From contig CATWNM010000030.1 of NCBI GenBank assembly GCA_958352145.1, positions 1 through 26,075 on the forward strand: a stretch of DNA of 26,075 nt. Reading direction: 5' to 3'. A program made the translations under genes and the position numbers. Every line of letters begins with the position of its first letter. Within the stretch, counting starts at the first letter, position 1. This document shows, piece by piece, positions 23,027-26,075 of the stretch. The DNA is from an uncultured Eubacteriales bacterium (GTDB lineage Bacteria; Bacillota; Clostridia; Oscillospirales; CAG-272). The notes under the pieces are model-generated. The model ran no database searches and was not told the DNA's origin. It was given only the letters and a program-made list of their open reading frames with translations.

Positions 23027-24280
23027 ATGGATAAAATCGTAATAAACGGAGGTGCAAAGCTGCTTGGCACCGTAGAAATCAGCGGAGCGAAGAATGCGGC
23101 GCTGCCGGTGCTGATTGGTACGATCCTGACCGGAGACCGGTGCGTGATCGAAAATGTGCCAGAGGTTTTGGACGTGGATCTGACGCTTGAGATTCTTGAG
23201 AAAATCGGCGCGAGGATCAAACGCGACCATACCACGGTCGAGATCGATACCCGGTATGTTCGCCCAGCCTTGACCCCTTATGAGCTTGTCAACAAAATGC
23301 GCGGCTCTACATACTTTATCGGTGCGGAGCTCGGCAGATTCAAATATGCCAAAGTGGGCACGCCCGGCGGCTGTGATTTTGGCCCTCGGCCGATCGACCA
23401 GCATATCAAGAGCTTCTGCGCACTTGGCGCGGAGGTTTCCGGACTTGGCGGTTATGTCGAGGCGCGTGCAGAGCGTCTTTGCGGCAGCGAGATCTATTTT
23501 GACGTCGTTTCGGTTGGTGCAACGGTCAATGCCATGCTGGCCAGTGTGTTTGCCGAGGGTACAACGGTGCTGGAAAATGCGGCGCGTGAGCCGCATATCG
23601 TGGATCTGGCTAATTTCTTGAATACGTGCGGCGCCAATATTATGGGGGCTGGCACAGATACGATTAAGATCAAAGGCGTGGACGCGCTCCACGGCTGTTC
23701 TTATGCGATTATTCCCGACATGATCGAAGCGGGAACTTTTATGTTCGCGGCCGCGGCGACTGGCGGCAATGTCAAGGTCAATAACGTCATACCAAAACAC
23801 TTGGATTCGATTTCCGCAAAACTTTCCGAAATGGGCGTTGCGGTCGAGGAACTGGACGACGCCATTATCGTCCGGCGTGAGGGCGCTATGCGCGGCATTA
23901 ATGTCAAGACGCTGCCGTATCCCGGGTTTCCGACGGATATGCAGCCGCAGATCACGGCGCTGCTTTGTTTTGCGGATGGAGACAGCAAAGTGACCGAGGG
24001 CGTATGGGACAACCGTTTCCGCTATGTAGAGGAACTGCGCAAGACCGGGGCAAACATCGACGTCGCCGGAAAGAGCGCGATCGTGCATGGCAGCCGGAGT
24101 TTGGTCGGCGCGCCGATGCGTTCGGTGGATCTGCGTGCCGGCGCTGCTATGGTGATTATGGGACTGGCTATTTCAGGCCGGACAGAGATCACCGACATTC
24201 ATACGATTGAGCGCGGCTATGACAATATTGTCGAAAAACTGCGCGCGCTCGGTGCGGATATACGGAAAGTTTCGTTTTGA
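23027..24280 (+). CDS. murA: UDP-N-acetylglucosamine 1-carboxyvinyltransferase
   Basis: MurA transfers the enolpyruvyl group of phosphoenolpyruvate to UDP-N-acetylglucosamine, the first committed step of peptidoglycan synthesis. Starting at ATG 23027 it has 417 residues, the usual length, and begins MDKIVINGGAKLLGTVEISG. Lys22 (SGAKNAALP) and the catalytic Cys116 in GGCDFGPRPIDQHIKSF are present, so the enzyme keeps the cysteine that fosfomycin attacks. The GRFKYAKV and RPIDQHIKSF segments resemble the second MurA type found in many Clostridia. The ribosome binding site (AGAGAG) is weak. It lies directly after the wal operon but has its own promoter and terminator. Confidence 0.96.
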   Translation: MDKIVINGGAKLLGTVEISGAKNAALPVLIGTILTGDRCVIENVPEVLDVDLTLEILEKIGARIKRDHTTVEIDTRYVRPALTPYELVNKMRGSTYFIGAELGRFKYAKVGTPGGCDFGPRPIDQHIKSFCALGAEVSGLGGYVEARAERLCGSEIYFDVVSVGATVNAMLASVFAEGTTVLENAAREPHIVDLANFLNTCGANIMGAGTDTIKIKGVDALHGCSYAIIPDMIEAGTFMFAAAATGGNVKVNNVIPKHLDSISAKLSEMGVAVEELDDAIIVRREGAMRGINVKTLPYPGFPTDMQPQITALLCFADGDSKVTEGVWDNRFRYVEELRKTGANIDVAGKSAIVHGSRSLVGAPMRSVDLRAGAAMVIMGLAISGRTEITDIHTIERGYDNIVEKLRALGADIRKVSF

Positions 24281-24320
24281 ACTAAATGCATTGCCGGGAA
24301 CAGAGACAGAATAAAAAAAG

Positions 24321-24359
24321 CGAATACAGAGCGGCCCGTGTCCGCTCTGTATTCGTTTT
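24321..24359 (+). terminator. Terminator of murA
   Basis: CGAATACAGAGCGG (24321-24334) pairs perfectly with CCGCTCTGTATTCG (24342-24355) around a 7-base loop. TTTT follows, and an A-run precedes the stem. Confidence 0.9.
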
Positions 24360-24525
24360 CCCGCCTGACAAGCGCGGCCAAAGCGGCGCACGTGAGGGCG
24401 CTATGCGCGGCGGCCAGAAAAAACTTTTGTTTTGAAAAATTCCTCAAATTCCCGCGTCTGCGTGTTTCCGAAGCGGTGCAGACTATAGATAAGGAAATCT
24501 GTAAAATGAGAGGAGAATTTCAGCA

Positions 24526-24717
24526 ATGGAAAAAAAAGATCCGACAAGAAAAGTATATATCAAAGATACGCCCTTTGAAGTGCCGTACTGCACAGAGCAA
24601 AAAAATGCGGGCAGCAATGCATGGGTCGGGCCGGCTGTGACAGCTGCGCCGGATAACCATGACCGCCGCGACGGCCCGGGCGGAGAAAACGGCGAAGCAA
24701 AAAGCGGCCGTGCCTGA
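24526..24717 (+). CDS. Small hydrophilic protein of 63 residues, unknown
   Basis: The ORF has a good AGGAGA (24511-24516) upstream of its ATG and stands alone between two strong terminators, so it looks real. It begins MEKKDPTRKVYIKDTPFEVP and ends with a Gly/Asp/Glu-rich stretch containing DRRDGPGGENGE. There is one cysteine (in PYCTEQ), no signal peptide and no membrane segment. I do not recognise a family. No modifying enzyme is adjacent, so a modified-peptide precursor is only one of several possibilities. Confidence 0.6.
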   Translation: MEKKDPTRKVYIKDTPFEVPYCTEQKNAGSNAWVGPAVTAAPDNHDRRDGPGGENGEAKSGRA

Positions 24718-24765
24718 TTAGGCTTGTTGGCCTGCTGAAAGCGCACGGGCAGAACAAAATATGAG

Positions 24766-24811
24766 AAAAACAGCGCCGGGGCGACACGTGTGCCGCCCCG
24801 GCGCTGTTTTT
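24766..24811. terminator. Bidirectional terminator between convergent genes
   Basis: A perfect 18-base-pair stem has arms 24766-24783 and 24794-24811, outer A5/T5 and core CAGCGCCGGGGCG. The 10-base loop itself contains the palindrome ACACGTGT. It ends the small ORF on the plus strand and mutY on the minus strand. Confidence 0.9.
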
Positions 24812-24821
24812 CAGCTTTGCG

Positions 24822-25916
24822 TCAAATATAGGGTTCGTTTTCTGAGAGAAATTGGCGATAGGCGGTCGGCAGCGCGTAGCGCCGGCCGATTTCTTCCGCG
24901 GCGGCCCATGTAAAGCAGTTGGGCATAGCGCCGCAGTCGATGACGAAGCAGGTCATTTCCCAGCGGATATGCGTGAAAATGTGTGCGCGGTGTATCTCAC
25001 GCAGAATGGCAGTCGGACAAACGCCGAATTGCCCGGCTTTTTCAAGCGCTTCTTTGACAGAAAGCGTTCCCGGAAGGTCGGGCAGCTGCCAGAGGCCGGA
25101 CAAAAGTCCGGTCTGTTTTCGCTTGCAGAGCGCGATTTTATCCTCGCACCGGAAGAAGAATACAGTCCGCCATTCCACTCGTTTTTCTTTTTTCGGCTGT
25201 TTGACCGGAAGCTTGTCCGCAATTTGCTTTTGATTTGCTGTGCAGATTGAGCGCACCGGGCATGCGCCGCATTTTGGCGTTCGCGGAACGCAAACCGTCG
25301 CGCCAAGCTCCATCAGGCTTTGCGTAAAATCCCCGCAGTGCCCGGCAGGATAGACGGCTGCCAGCGCCGCGGCCGTTTGTTTCTTTACGGTTATAAGATC
25401 GATCGGGAGATCGCTTGCGGTAAGCCGCGCATATACGCGCAGCACATTGCCGTCTATGGCTGGCTGCGGCTGTTCAAAACAGATGGACGAAATGGCGCCT
25501 GCCGTGTAGTCTCCAATGCCGGGCAGCGCGCGGATATCTGCGTATTTGGAGGGGAAAACGCCGTCGTATTTTTCCATAATCAGGCGAGCCGCTTTTTGCA
25601 AGTTCCGTACGCGGTTGTAATAGCCGAGCCCTTCCCAGAGTTTGAGCAGTTCTTCCTCTCCGGCTTGGGCAAGCGCAGCGATGTCGGGCAGGCGAAAAAG
25701 AAAGCGCGTATAATACCCGGCAACCGTTTCTGCGCGTGTTTGCTGGAGCATGATCTCCGAAATCCAGACATGATAAGGCTTCCGGTCGGCACGCCAGGGC
25801 AGTGCGCGCGCGTTTTTCGTATACCAGAGCAAGAGAAGCTCCGGCAGGCGGGGATCGGCTGGCTGTATTGCCTGCAAAGCGGCGCTTTGCCTGTCCTTTT
25901 TTGTTGTTTTCATCAT
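24822..25916 (-). CDS. mutY: Adenine DNA glycosylase MutY
   Basis: MutY removes adenine mispaired with 8-oxoguanine and so prevents G-to-T changes. The 364 residues contain ISEIMLQQTR with catalytic Glu54, the helix-hairpin-helix LPGIGDYTAGAI (131-142), catalytic Asp155 in AIDGNVLRVYAR and the iron-sulfur cluster cysteines 209, 216, 219 and 225, in the standard C-x6-C-x2-C-x5-C spacing. The C-terminal third is the NUDIX-like domain that recognises 8-oxoguanine. Two adjacent ATG codons exist; AGGTG fits the second (25913) better. It is a single-gene unit with a leader that contains a long inverted repeat. Confidence 0.95.
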   Translation of the reverse strand: MMKTTKKDRQSAALQAIQPADPRLPELLLLWYTKNARALPWRADRKPYHVWISEIMLQQTRAETVAGYYTRFLFRLPDIAALAQAGEEELLKLWEGLGYYNRVRNLQKAARLIMEKYDGVFPSKYADIRALPGIGDYTAGAISSICFEQPQPAIDGNVLRVYARLTASDLPIDLITVKKQTAAALAAVYPAGHCGDFTQSLMELGATVCVPRTPKCGACPVRSICTANQKQIADKLPVKQPKKEKRVEWRTVFFFRCEDKIALCKRKQTGLLSGLWQLPDLPGTLSVKEALEKAGQFGVCPTAILREIHRAHIFTHIRWEMTCFVIDCGAMPNCFTWAAAEEIGRRYALPTAYRQFLSENEPYI

Positions 25917-25947
25917 TCACCTGTTCTTACTCAAAAATAAATCGAAG

Positions 25948-26013
25948 ATATAGACGCGTTGATCTGTGTCAAGTATGCGTCTATATTTTAGCATAAGAAA
26001 AGAAAAACCGCAA
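25948..26013 (-). promoter_or_regulatory. mutY promoter followed by an inverted repeat
   Basis: On the minus strand TTGCGG (plus 26013-26008), a 17-base spacer and TAAAAT (plus 25990-25985). The perfect 10-base inverted repeat ATATAGACGC/GCGTCTATAT (25948-25957, 25977-25986) begins at the -10 box and spans the first part of the leader. A second -35-like TTGACA lies between its arms, with a possible TATCTT 16 bases after it. Confidence 0.5.
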
Positions 26014-26021
26014 GACGTTCC

Positions 26022-26075
26022 CTAGTGCTGTCGATAGGCAATTGCACCGCATTCGAGCGTCGCGGCGCAGTCTGC
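26022..26075 (-). CDS. Possible C-terminal tail of a gene entering from outside the window
   Basis: The minus-strand frame is open from the window edge to TAG at 26024-26022. It gives 17 residues, including CAATLECGAIAYRQH. It lies just upstream of the mutY promoter and could be the end of the preceding gene. It is too short to recognise and may be open by chance. Confidence 0.25.
   Translation of the reverse strand, partial: ADCAATLECGAIAYRQH

Overview
The window looks like a chromosomal segment of a Gram-positive anaerobe of the class Clostridia, possibly Oscillospirales or a neighbouring order. The evidence is a WalR-WalK-WalH-WalI type operon, a MurA of the clostridial kind, a cobalamin-type radical SAM protein, lipoprotein solute-binding proteins, AGGAGG-type ribosome binding sites, TTGACA/TATAAT-type promoters spaced 17 bases, and strong hairpin terminators between transcription units. 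No rRNA, tRNA, CRISPR array, integrase or intact insertion sequence was seen. The taxon is an inference from gene content only.

Region 1 (1-1422) is the least ordinary part. It holds the tail of a protein with a copper-amine-oxidase-N-like domain and its terminator, two copies of a palindromic MITE/REP-like repeat, and a decayed minus-strand gene. That relic joins the start of an OmpR-type response regulator to the C-terminal part of an FtsX-like ABC permease. It is followed by about 390 bases with no intact gene.

Region 2 (1423-5260) runs on the minus strand: a divergent acetate-kinase-family enzyme, an overlapping DUF2877 (AllH-like) protein, then pyruvate kinase. Region 3 (5261-8081) is a divergent pair. 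One gene is a regulator with a LacI-like sensor fold at the N-terminus and a helix-turn-helix at the C-terminus. The other is an orphan sugar-type solute-binding lipoprotein. Their two promoters share a sequence motif.

Region 4 (8163-13600) holds a membrane-anchored M23/LytM-fold protein that lacks the catalytic histidines, an inositol-monophosphatase-family enzyme, and a two-gene operon of a radical SAM protein and an intracellular GH43-like glycosidase. Region 5 (13601-14739) is a lone branched-chain aminotransferase gene.

Region 6 (14787-24359) is a long plus-strand cell-envelope cluster: an RluA-family pseudouridine synthase, a DUF3810 membrane metalloprotease-like protein, a secreted degenerate NodB-fold protein, WalR, WalK, WalH-like and WalI-like proteins, then MurA behind its own promoter. 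The cluster is consistent with coupling signal sensing to peptidoglycan metabolism. Region 7 (24360-26075) holds a 63-residue small ORF, mutY on the minus strand behind an inverted-repeat leader, and possibly the tail of another gene at the window edge.
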